38,540 nucleotides of DNA from Methanomassiliicoccales archaeon (GTDB lineage: Archaea > Thermoplasmatota > Thermoplasmata > RBG-16-68-12 > SOIM01), in the NCBI GenBank assembly GCA_030593295.1, contig JAUVHO010000018.1:1-38540 (forward strand). The letters are read 5' to 3'. The position numbers were made by a program, and so were the translations under genes. Of this stretch, positions 8,586-16,129 are shown piece after piece; position 1 is the first letter of the stretch; the number at the start of each line of letters is the position of its first letter. The notes beneath the pieces were generated by a model. It did not search any database, was not told the DNA's origin, and saw only the letters and a list, made by a program, of their open reading frames with translations.

Positions 8586-8593
8586 TATTTATG
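8586..8593 (+). promoter_or_regulatory. TATA box of nfu
   Basis: TATTTATG is centred 37 bases before the nfu ATG at 8626, which fits a short leader of about 10 bases. Confidence 0.5.
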
Positions 8594-8625
8594 CCCAATC
8601 CACAATCTGACTGATAGGTGTCTGA

Positions 8626-8856
8626 ATGAGAGACAAAGTCGAGAAGGTCCTGGAAAAGCACATAAGGCCTGCCCTTAGAGCGGATGGCGGGGACATAGAG
8701 CTCGTCGATGTGGACGAGGCCGCAGGCGAGGTCAAGGTCCGATTGCAGGGTGCATGCGCAGGCTGCCCGATGTCCCAGCTCACAAGCCTCACAGTTGTAG
8801 AGAGGATCCTGAAACAGGAGATCCCAGAGCTCAAGAAAGTCATGACCGTGACGTAG
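8626..8856 (+). CDS. nfu: NifU C-terminal-like Fe-S scaffold protein (Nfu)
   Basis: A 76-residue protein consisting only of the NifU C-terminal (Nfu) domain. It holds a transient Fe-S cluster at the interface of a dimer and passes it to apo-proteins. The signature is present: RPALRADGGDIELVD in the first half and C44-x2-C47 in GACAGCPMS. The length matches stand-alone archaeal Nfu proteins. It is a single-gene unit with its own TATA box, divergent from the leu-type operon whose LeuC needs a 4Fe-4S cluster. It ends in TAG and is followed by a T-rich tract. The many Fe-S enzymes in the window give it plausible clients. Confidence 0.92.
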   Translation: MRDKVEKVLEKHIRPALRADGGDIELVDVDEAAGEVKVRLQGACAGCPMSQLTSLTVVERILKQEIPELKKVMTVT

Positions 8857-8865
8857 ATCTGGTGA

Positions 8866-8890
8866 TTTCTAACTTCTTTTCTTCATTCTT
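8866..8890 (+). terminator. T-rich archaeal termination tract after nfu
   Basis: A pyrimidine-rich stretch begins 10 bases after the nfu stop and contains CTTCTTTTCTTCATTCTT. Archaeal RNA polymerase terminates at such T-tracts without needing a hairpin, and none is seen here. Confidence 0.4.
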
Positions 8891-8932
8891 GGATATGGCC
8901 TAGAGGGAGCTCTACAAGGTCCCAGCGGAAGA

Positions 8933-8942
8933 CTTATTAAGT
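8933..8942 (+). promoter_or_regulatory. TATA box of the MBL-fold hydrolase gene
   Basis: CTTATTAAGT is centred about 29 bases before the ATG at 8966. That places the transcription start at or just before this ATG and argues against the TTG at 8945 as the start. Confidence 0.5.
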
Positions 8943-8965
8943 AGTTGCAGACCATAGTTAAGGGC

Positions 8966-9916
8966 ATGGACGCGGAGGGGAACGTCCACAGAATTGTAGT
9001 ACCCACACCTCTACCACTGGGAAGCACGAACGTCTATATGATAGACGCAAAACCGATCACTCTGATAGACACGGGTCCCGACACGGACACGACCCTTATG
9101 GACCTCAAAGCAGGCCTGAGCGACATCGATCTCGGCTTCAAGGACATTGAGAGAATTGTGCTCACTCACGGACATGTGGACCATTGCGGACTGGTCTGTG
9201 AGCTTTCAAAGGTTTCCGACCCAGAGATACTGGCACATGAACAGGACAGGGATATGATAGAGGACTTCGGCGCGGCCTCGAGTGAGAGGTTCGAGCAGTG
9301 CAAAGAACTGCTGGAAAGCACAGGCGTTCCGTCTCAGACCCTCCAGGTCCTGCGGGAGTTCATGGAGTTCCTTGGATCGCTGACACATACTTGCACGGTA
9401 ACAAGGCCGCTCAAGGACGGGGACAAGATAGACTTCGAGAACGACGAGATGGACGTGATCTACACGCCTGGACATTCATCTGGTTCTGCATGCTACAAGT
9501 ACGGTGATGTGATCTTCTCCGGAGATTCCCTTCTGATAGAGAACTCCCCCTGCTCGGTGTACGGTGGTGCGGACAAGAGATCGATGGGGCTGGACGACTT
9601 CCTGGATTCAATGAGGAAGCTCTCCAAATACGGCGCGAAGCTGGTGTACCCGGGACATGGCGATCCTTTCGAAGATATTGAAGAACACGTGACGATGATG
9701 CAGAAAGCGTACGAAGCAAGAAGGGATACGATAACCGGCTACCTGGAAGGCGAGGGGCTCACGGCATTCGATCTCATGAACCGTGTTTTCGGAAACATGT
9801 CCATAGAGCAGGTGCTCATGGGATTGGGCGAGACTTTGGGTCACCTAGAGATACTGGTGGAGGAGAAGGCCGTCAAGACCGAAGAGAGGGATGGATTGGT
9901 CTACTACAGCGTCTAA
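8966..9916 (+). CDS. MBL-fold (metallo-beta-lactamase superfamily) hydrolase
   Basis: A 316-residue cytoplasmic metallo-hydrolase. The dinuclear metal site is visible as H68-x-H70-x-D72-H73 in THGHVDHCG, followed by YTPGHSSGSACY (third-motif His), FSGDSLL (bridging Asp) and YPGHGDP (last His). The C-terminal 70 residues (AYEARRDTITGYLEGEGLTAFDLMNRVF onward, shown in parts) look like the winged-helix tail of the LACTB2-like group, which includes RNases and thioesterase-like enzymes. The ATG at 8966 was chosen over an upstream TTG because the TATA box lies about 29 bases before it. Its substrate is unknown. It could be a glyoxalase-II-like thioesterase or a nuclease. Confidence 0.85.
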   Translation: MDAEGNVHRIVVPTPLPLGSTNVYMIDAKPITLIDTGPDTDTTLMDLKAGLSDIDLGFKDIERIVLTHGHVDHCGLVCELSKVSDPEILAHEQDRDMIEDFGAASSERFEQCKELLESTGVPSQTLQVLREFMEFLGSLTHTCTVTRPLKDGDKIDFENDEMDVIYTPGHSSGSACYKYGDVIFSGDSLLIENSPCSVYGGADKRSMGLDDFLDSMRKLSKYGAKLVYPGHGDPFEDIEEHVTMMQKAYEARRDTITGYLEGEGLTAFDLMNRVFGNMSIEQVLMGLGETLGHLEILVEEKAVKTEERDGLVYYSV

Positions 9917-9983
9917 ATCTGTAATCCCTTCGGCAAACTATACATGGAAAAGGAGTTGGACATTAGAAGCCATCGACCGAAAG

Positions 9984-9989
9984 TATTTA
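9984..9989 (+). promoter_or_regulatory. TATA box of the interrupted beta-helix gene
   Basis: TATTTA is centred about 25 bases before the ATG at 10011. This supports that codon as a leaderless start rather than an in-frame ATG at 9891 inside the preceding gene. Confidence 0.5.
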
Positions 9990-10010
9990 GCGACAGAGGA
10001 AGGTTTGAAT

Positions 10011-12281
10011 ATGGGATGTCCGGGAATGGAAGTCAAGTCCAAGAGCCTGATCGTTGTGGTGATCGTCCTCATGAGCACTTTCTTTCTGGCTTCGATGATC
10101 CTGCCAGTAAATGTGAGAGCATCCACCCTTTACGTGGGCGGAACCGGTCCCGGTAACTACACCACGATACAAAGCGCAATAGACGATGCAGCGCCAGGCG
10201 ACACCATCTACGTGTTCAAGGGGATATACACAGAACTTGTCGAAGTTGACAAAACCCTTTCCCTAGTCGGAGAGGACAGAGATGAGACCATAATTGACGG
10301 AATGGGATTGGGAAACGTGGTCAACATAACCGCTGACTGGGTGAACTTCACAGGTTTCAAGGTTACAGGAGGCAGCAGCGATGGCTATGCTGCTATACGC
10401 CTCTTTGGTGTCCGGGATTGCTATATCGCAAACAACAACGTCTTTTCAAATGGCAAGTTTAGCATCTTACTAAAAATCTCCGACAACACTACAATCTCAA
10501 ACAACGTTCTTTGGGACAATTATTATGGCATAGACCTCTGGGATTCAAACGGCAACGATATTGTGGGTAACACTGTCTCAGGTGCCAGTAGAGGAATTGA
10601 CCTTCTTGACTCAGACAACAACACAGTTGCCGACAACCTTGTCTCAGGAAACGGCCGCGGCATCGCTCTGTGGTGGGGCTCCACTGGTAACACTCTGATC
10701 AACAACACGGCCTTGAGCAATTATGATGAAGGTATCTACCTTTATCACTCCAATTCCAATGATGTCATCAATAATGCCATCAGCTCGAGCTACCATGGCA
10801 TCCATATCGTTCATTCGGACAACAACACAGCCTCGGATAATCATGTCTGGAACAATGAGAACGGGTTTCGACTTTTTTCCTCCGATGGAAATATGGTCGC
10901 CTACAACTCTGTCATCTTGAACAGTCAATACGGCATGACGCTTACTGCCTCCAGAAACAACAGCATCCATCACAACAACATCATCAACAACTCTCAGCAA
11001 GCAGCCGATGATATGGACACAAACCAGTGGGATGACGGCTATCCCTCCGGCGGGAATTACTGGAGTGACTATGTAGGCGTTGACGTCTTCAGCGGACCCA
11101 ACCAGGACATACCCGGAAGCGATGGCAAGGGAGACACTCCGTACGTCATAGATGCGGACAGCGAAGACAGGTACCCGCTCGTGGCTCTTGTTCCGCGTCC
11201 TCCATCGGCACCTTTGAACCTCTCGACCTTCCCTGGAGACCAGCAGATAGCTCTCACGTGGGATCTTCCCTCCTTCGACGGCAGTCTTCCGATCACCAAC
11301 TATCGAATATACCGCGGGACCGCACCGGGCGGTGAGTTTTTCTTTGCCGAGATAGGAAATGTCCTAACCCATCTTGACACAGGCTTGACAAACGGGTAGC
11401 TGTACTGCTACAGGGTCTCAGCGGTGAACGGAGTTGGAGAAGGGCCTCTGTCGAATGAAGCGTGTGCCACGCCGACAACCACACCGGGAGCGCCTATGTT
11501 ATTGCATGCAAATCTAAGTGGTAGTGGCCTGGAGAACGTCACTGTCAAATGGAATCTCTCTTCGGATGATGGAACTGGCCAGGATTCGGTTGTTGGATAT
11601 TTCATCTACAGGGGCACAACCTATGATGTCGATGCTGTGGGATATCAGCCAGTTGCCACCGTTCCCAGTGGAACTATCGAATACAATGACGATATGACCG
11701 GAGAGGGCGACCCGAGCAACTACTTCTACCAGATATGTGCGGTCGATCTCAACAATCTGACCAACTGCTCTGCGAACCAGGCTGGCAAGTTCACGCGTTC
11801 ATTGTTGAATGGGCCCAACCTTGTGTCAATCCCGCTGATCCAGTCTGATAACAACATTGAGACGGTTCTCCAAACGCTGAAATGGGACAAGGCCTGGACG
11901 TACGACTCATCGGCCCAGAAATGGAAGTCGCACACGTTGTTCAAACCCTACAAGGGAGAACTGGAAGAAATGAACACGAGCATGGGCATCTGGGTCAATG
12001 TCATGCAACCCTCCAATCTGACGGTTGCGGGGATAGTGCCAACCAGCACATCCATCTATCTTCATGCAGGATGGAATCTCGTGGGTTTTCCCTCATTCAA
12101 TGTCTCCTACGCAGTCTCAGACTTGAAGGCAACTGTGGGTGTTGAGAGAATAGAGGGGTTTGAAGCTTTGACGCCACCTTACTTCCTCAGAGCACTGACC
12201 GATGGAGATGTCTTGCAGGCGGGGTTCGGCTACTGGGTCAAAATGTTGAGCGACGGTTCATGGACAGTTGTCAATTCCTAG
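10011..12281 (+). pseudogene. Secreted NosD-like beta-helix/FN3 surface protein interrupted by an in-frame TAG
   Basis: One reading frame runs from the ATG at 10011 to the TAG at 12279-12281, broken only by a TAG at 11397-11399. The frame is the same on both sides, and homology is continuous through a fibronectin type III domain. The paralogue at 18288-21185 has Gln at this site (TNGQTYFY), so a single CAG-to-TAG change explains it. Order: signal peptide (about residues 1-38), the LYVGGTGPGNYTTIQSAIDD start of the beta-helix, Asn-rich ladder repeats to about 385, FN3 (396-), second FN3 (about 493-590), and a C-terminal domain with GWNLVGF (594-756) and no membrane anchor. If TAG stops translation, a 462-residue truncated product is secreted. 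It could be a recent pseudogene, a phase-variable state, readthrough or a sequencing error. Confidence 0.8.
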
Positions 12282-12350
12282 GCATGAGAAACCCTTATCT
12301 AGTCTGACACCTATTGAACATCCGCTTATCTAAGCATCCCTCCACAACGG

Positions 12351-12402
12351 GGCCGTTCACAACCTGATTTTCAACTGGAACGGCCTCAAACTTATTTCTT
12401 TC
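12351..12402 (+). terminator. Hairpin plus T-rich tract after the beta-helix gene
   Basis: GGCCGTTC (12351-12358) pairs perfectly with GAACGGCC (12378-12385) across a 19-base loop. A T-rich run (CTTATTTCTTTCC) follows, resembling an intrinsic terminator about 70 bases after the stop codon. Confidence 0.45.
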
Positions 12403-12473
12403 CAAATGTATGAGAGGTTCGCACTTGCTTATGATGATGAATCCGAAGATTGGGACACATCCGCCACGTAAGG

Positions 12474-12480
12474 TTTAATA
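12474..12480 (+). promoter_or_regulatory. TATA box of the dCMP deaminase gene
   Basis: TTTAATA is centred 36 bases before the ATG at 12513. The predicted transcript would exclude the in-frame ATG at 12450. Confidence 0.5.
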
Positions 12481-12512
12481 CTCATTCTGGCTTTTCCAAA
12501 CGGGGAGTGAGG

Positions 12513-12962
12513 ATGAAGAGGATTTCTCGCGACGAATACTACATGAACATCGCCATCGACGTCTCCAAAAGGGGTACCTGCACGAGGAGACAGATAGGCT
12601 CTGTTGTGGTGAACGGTGACGAGATCAAGAGCACTGGTTATAACGGGAATCCTAGAGGCTTGCCCCACTGCGACGAGATCGGGTGTATTAGGGACGAGCA
12701 GAACATCCCGTCGGGAGAGAGGTCGGAGGTATGCACCGGAGTGCACGCAGAACAGAACGCCCTCCTGCAAGCGGGGAAGGGTGCTAACGGCGCAACGTTG
12801 TACACAACCATCGTTCCGTGCAACACATGCGCAAAGATGATCATAAACGCGGGAATCAAGCGAGTCGTCTATCTTGACGATTATCCGGAGAGAATGGGAC
12901 TGGATCTCCTGAACGAGGCAAAGATACCTGTCGAAAAGATGGAACTGGGAAAAGACCAGTAA
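12513..12962 (+). CDS. dCMP deaminase (ComEB/deoxycytidylate deaminase family)
   Basis: A 149-residue zinc deaminase converting dCMP to dUMP for thymidylate synthesis. The active-site motif H78-A-E80 and the zinc ligands C103-x2-C106 (PCNTCAKMII) are present, as are the family segments GSVVVNGDEIKSTGYNG and CTRRQ. The ATG at 12513 was preferred over one at 12450. It is preceded by the ribosome-binding sequence GGGGAGTGAGG, it begins where family members begin, and the TATA box at 12474-12480 lies downstream of the earlier ATG. The opposing radical SAM gene ends 8 bases after this stop, so the two are convergent. Deamination of free cytidine compounds is less likely because the phosphate-binding region is of the dCMP type. 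Confidence 0.9.
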   Translation: MKRISRDEYYMNIAIDVSKRGTCTRRQIGSVVVNGDEIKSTGYNGNPRGLPHCDEIGCIRDEQNIPSGERSEVCTGVHAEQNALLQAGKGANGATLYTTIVPCNTCAKMIINAGIKRVVYLDDYPERMGLDLLNEAKIPVEKMELGKDQ

Positions 12963-12970
12963 ACGGCCTT

Positions 12971-13840
12971 CTAGAAGATCTCCCTGGACACATCCTTTTG
13001 AAGAAGTCCGACCGCGTCAGCCTTGCATCTGGCGCAATGTCTCATTTGGGGAAGTGCAGTCTCGCAGTAATCCCTTATGAGATCTACCTCCTTCCTCGAT
13101 GGAGCTCTGCGCTTTTCAAAACCCGATCCCTCAACGGGAATCAGGGGCATCACGTTCAAAACATGGGCTCCCAGGTCGGCCGCCCTCTTGGCGATCTTGG
13201 ACATCTGGTCGTCGTTGATCCCTGGTATCAGAACCGAGTTGATCTTGACCAACATGCCCGAATTCACGAACTCTTCCACAGCTTGCCATTGGTTCTGGGA
13301 GAGGACCTTGAAAGCGAACTCGCCCTTGAAGGTGCTGCCGTTCCACTTCACCCAGGAGTAGATTTTCTTGCCTATATGAGGATCGACCGCGGCGATGGAA
13401 ACAGTGACAAAGCCAAGTCCCAGTTCCCTCAGTCTGTCCGTGTACAAGGGTGCCAGAAGTCCGTTGGTCGCCAGACAAAGGTGGAGGTCCGGATGCATCT
13501 TACCCACAAGCTCCAATGTCTCGAAGGTCTCCTCGTTAGCCAGAGGTTCACCCGGGCCGGCTATTCCGACCACCGAAAGGTTGTCGAGCTTCTTCCTGGC
13601 AATCCTGACCCTTCTGACGGCCTCAAGCGGATCAAGGATGACAGAAGTCACTCCAGGTCGGTTCTCATTGGGGCAGTCGTACTTCCTGTTGCAGTAGTTG
13701 CATTGAACGTTGCACTCGGGCGCGACGGGGAGGTGTATCCTGCCAAAACTGCATGATGCGTTCAGATTGAAGCAGGGATGGTCCACTGCAGATTCCAAAG
13801 AAAGAACGGAGTCGACCTCCGCTGACGTCCCCTCGCCCAT
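12971..13840 (-). CDS. NifB-like radical SAM protein
   Basis: Closely resembles NifB, the radical SAM enzyme that fuses two 4Fe-4S clusters into the 8Fe-9S-C precursor of the nitrogenase cofactor. Numbered from the ATG at 13840 (289 residues), the SAM-cluster motif is C43-x3-C47-x2-C50 in ECNVQCNYCNRKYDC. Also present are NRPGV, GIAGPGEPLAN, NSVLIPGINDDQ, NVMPLIPVEGS and the C-terminal RHC269ARC272KADAVGLL that ligates an auxiliary cluster. The length is that of archaeal NifB without a NifX domain. However, the usual HPCYSEEAHH of NifB reads HPCFNLNASC here, losing the EEAHH residues. A TTG at 13888 is too close to the TATA box to be the start. With no nif genes in the window, an alternative substrate is possible. 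Confidence 0.8.
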   Translation of the reverse strand: MGEGTSAEVDSVLSLESAVDHPCFNLNASCSFGRIHLPVAPECNVQCNYCNRKYDCPNENRPGVTSVILDPLEAVRRVRIARKKLDNLSVVGIAGPGEPLANEETFETLELVGKMHPDLHLCLATNGLLAPLYTDRLRELGLGFVTVSIAAVDPHIGKKIYSWVKWNGSTFKGEFAFKVLSQNQWQAVEEFVNSGMLVKINSVLIPGINDDQMSKIAKRAADLGAHVLNVMPLIPVEGSGFEKRRAPSRKEVDLIRDYCETALPQMRHCARCKADAVGLLQKDVSREIF

Positions 13841-13890
13841 AGGGATATCAGATACGGTTCCCTTTATTTGTCTTTTGCATATCTCCAATC

Positions 13891-13900
13891 TCTTTATACA
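13891..13900. promoter_or_regulatory. Shared TATA-like element between the NifB-like and V4R genes
   Basis: TCTTTATACA reads as TGTATAAAGA on the other strand, so the same bases offer a TATA box in both directions. On the plus strand it lies about 30 bases before the ATG at 13930, and on the minus strand about 55 bases before the ATG at 13840. Confidence 0.45.
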
Positions 13901-13929
13901 ACATAATCCATCTCGCTGGCGATGACCGC

Positions 13930-14463
13930 ATGGAGGTCGAGCGGGTGTTGACTCATATGACCAAAGATGATCAAGTCGCGGAGAAACTTCAGTTCGATAT
14001 GGAAGAAGGGGAGCTTTCGTTCAACGGCGTAAGGTACATCCTCATCAGACCAGAGACGGTCGTGAGGTTCCAGAAGGAGGCGGAGAGGGCCATGGGAGAA
14101 AGGACGTCGGCAGCGATGTCACTGGGCGGCTATGAAGGGGGTTCGCTTTCCACCAAGGCCTACAAGGAGAGGTTCGATCTGTCCAATAAGGAGGTCGCGG
14201 AGTTCATGTGCAACATGGGTTCCCAGCTTGGATGGGGCAGGTTCGAGCTTGTTGAGCTCGGTGAGCGGCTGGTCGTTGAGGTTCACAATTCTCCCTTCGC
14301 GGAAGAGTACGGTTCTTCGGAGGGCGCCATATGCCACATGATAGAAGGCGTAATGGCCGGAATGGGAAGCACCGTCCTGGAATCCAATGTAAGATCGACC
14401 GAGGAGAAGTGCAAAGCCAAAGGAGACGAGTTCTGCCGTTTCGTTATCGAGAAGGTGGAGTGA
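13930..14463 (+). CDS. V4R-domain protein
   Basis: A 177-residue soluble protein whose second half matches the V4R (4-vinyl reductase) domain, a small-molecule-binding fold related to heme-NO-binding domains. The hallmark is ICHMIEGVMAGM followed by ESNVRSTEEKCKAKGDEFC and RFVIEKVE at the very end, giving the conserved C and the C-x-x-x-G-D-x-x-C-x-F pattern. The N-terminal 60 residues hold VRYILIRPETVVRFQKEAE, typical of stand-alone archaeal V4R proteins. It has no DNA-binding domain. It is divergent from the NifB-like gene with a common TATA element, so co-regulation and a ligand-sensing role are plausible but unproven. The stop lies 1 base from the opposing hydantoinase B gene. Confidence 0.8.
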   Translation: MEVERVLTHMTKDDQVAEKLQFDMEEGELSFNGVRYILIRPETVVRFQKEAERAMGERTSAAMSLGGYEGGSLSTKAYKERFDLSNKEVAEFMCNMGSQLGWGRFELVELGERLVVEVHNSPFAEEYGSSEGAICHMIEGVMAGMGSTVLESNVRSTEEKCKAKGDEFCRFVIEKVE

Positions 14464-14464
14464 T

Positions 14465-16129
14465 TCACTCCTTGTATCCGTAATCCCGCTGAGCGCTCTT
14501 CTTTGATATCTTGCCGTCCAGGAGGTCCGCTTCTACCAGCTTTCTGTCCCTATTCTTGGGGTTGCCGTAGCCTCCGCCGCCGGGGAGTCTCAAACTGACA
14601 ATGTCCCACTTGTTGAGGAAGCTGACGCCTTTTGCCTTGGCCCTTCTCTCACCCTTGTCGTCGACAAGATAGAAGATCCCTTTTGCACCTTCCATGCCGC
14701 CGAACAGCCCGAACGGTGGTCTCTCTTGTGTGTCCCCGTATCTCGCCCATGAGACGTCGTCCACCAGGAACATGATGTCCCTTCTCAATCCCATGGCGCC
14801 CCTGAACTTGCCCGGTCCGCCACTGTCCTGGATGAGTTCGAACCTCTCGATCCTCACCGGATACTCCAGCTCGATCGCCTCTATTGGAGTGTTCATGAAC
14901 CTTGCCAGGTGAGAGTCCTGACCGTCCTTGCCATCGATCGTTGGCAGTGCACCAGCACCACCACCTTGAATGTCTGTGTACACCCACCTTTCTCCCTTGT
15001 AGAACCCACTGAATCCGCATGTGGTAATCTGTCCGTGACTCCCTGCCATGACCTTTTCTGGAGCGGCCTTGGCCAGTGCCTGGAGCATGGCCTCCACGAT
15101 CTTCTGCGAACAATTGGTCCTCGCCGCCACTGCGGACGGGAGTTTGGGGTTGATGATTAATCCTTCTTCGGCGTCTATCTCCACGGGCCTGTAACAACCG
15201 GAATTGGGAGGAACGTGCGGGTCCGCGACTGCGATCATGGTGTAGAAAACGGCTGCGTGGGTTGTCGCGATGGGGCAGTTGATGTTGCCTTTGACCTGCT
15301 TGCTGGTCCCCTTGAAGTCCACCTTTGCTTTGTCGTCCTTGATTTGTATGTTCACTTGGACAGGGATCAGATCATCCGTCACTCCATCGTCGTCGATGTA
15401 AGCCTTACCTGTGTACGTTCCATCCGGGAGGTTCCTCAATCCCTCCCTCATTCTGGTCTCGGAATAGTTCAGCAACCGCCTGAGGCATTTGTGGACCACG
15501 TCCACTCCGTACTTCCTGTAGATCTGCTGGATCTTCTTGATGCCAACGTAATTGGAAGCGACCTGCGCCTTGATGTCGCCGATGGTGTTGTCAGGCACCC
15601 TGATGTTGTTCCTGATTATCGCGAAGACGTCGTCGTTCTCCTTGTACCTCTTGTAGAGCTTGATCATGGGTATTCTGAGGCCTTCCTGATAGATCTCGGT
15701 CATACCGCCAGCTACTCCGCCGGGGACCATTCCCCCCATGTCTGATTGATGAGCGATTGTACCTACGAAGCCCACCAGGTTCTTACCGTAATGCACCGGA
15801 GAGAATGTCTGGACGTCCATGATGTGCTGCCCGCCCATGTACGGGTCGTTGGAGATTATCACGTCCCCGGGATGGAGGTCCTTGCGGTCGAAGTGACTTG
15901 CTAGTGTCTTCATGGTGAGTTCGAAACCGGTGAGAAGCATCGGTGCATGATGTGCCTGAGCGATCGTGTCTCCCTCGTCGTTGAAAATCGCACATGTGAT
16001 GTCCATTATTTCCTTGATTATCGGGGACCTGGCCGTCCTGACCAGGGTGTAGCCCATCTCGTCGGCGATCTGTTCCATCCCGAACCGAATGACCTGCATG
16101 GTGATGGGGTCGGCCTTGTACTTCGCCAT
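14465..16129 (-). CDS. hyuB: Hydantoinase B / acetone carboxylase alpha-like subunit
   Basis: A 554-residue HyuB-family subunit that works with HyuA in ATP-dependent hydrolysis of hydantoins or 5-oxoproline, or in carboxylation of ketones such as acetone or acetophenone. Family features are SPIIKEIMDITCAIF, HAPMLLTGFELTMK, DVIISNDPYMGGQH, a glycine-rich GMVPGGVAGGMTE segment, and the C-terminal FRGAMGLRRDIMFL and LRLPGGGGYGNP. Those glycine-rich motifs and the length match the family. It overlaps the hyuA stop by one base (TAATG), so translation is coupled. No carboxylase gamma subunit is adjacent, which favours hydantoinase/oxoprolinase activity over acetone carboxylation, but the substrate is not identifiable. 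Confidence 0.9.
   Translation of the reverse strand: MAKYKADPITMQVIRFGMEQIADEMGYTLVRTARSPIIKEIMDITCAIFNDEGDTIAQAHHAPMLLTGFELTMKTLASHFDRKDLHPGDVIISNDPYMGGQHIMDVQTFSPVHYGKNLVGFVGTIAHQSDMGGMVPGGVAGGMTEIYQEGLRIPMIKLYKRYKENDDVFAIIRNNIRVPDNTIGDIKAQVASNYVGIKKIQQIYRKYGVDVVHKCLRRLLNYSETRMREGLRNLPDGTYTGKAYIDDDGVTDDLIPVQVNIQIKDDKAKVDFKGTSKQVKGNINCPIATTHAAVFYTMIAVADPHVPPNSGCYRPVEIDAEEGLIINPKLPSAVAARTNCSQKIVEAMLQALAKAAPEKVMAGSHGQITTCGFSGFYKGERWVYTDIQGGGAGALPTIDGKDGQDSHLARFMNTPIEAIELEYPVRIERFELIQDSGGPGKFRGAMGLRRDIMFLVDDVSWARYGDTQERPPFGLFGGMEGAKGIFYLVDDKGERRAKAKGVSFLNKWDIVSLRLPGGGGYGNPKNRDRKLVEADLLDGKISKKSAQRDYGYKE

Noticed and set aside
9891-10010. Upstream ATG at 9891 as start of the interrupted beta-helix gene
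   Set aside because: It lies inside the MBL-fold gene, adds 40 residues before the signal peptide, and the TATA box at 9984-9989 is downstream of it.
11397-11399. TAG read as pyrrolysine or another recoded amino acid
   Set aside because: porG, nfu, the synthase gene, leuC and the mutase large subunit all end in TAG with the next gene starting at once or family-typical length, so TAG is an ordinary stop here. The paralogue has Gln at this site, which a single base change explains.
12282-12512. tRNA or other RNA gene in the 231-base gap
   Set aside because: No cloverleaf arms or TPsiC-like box were seen. The only structure is the terminator-like hairpin at 12351-12385.
8626-13840. A nitrogenase (nif) gene region, suggested by Nfu and NifB-like genes
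   Set aside because: No nifH, nifD, nifK, nifE or nifN is present, the two genes are not in one operon, and Nfu is a general Fe-S scaffold.
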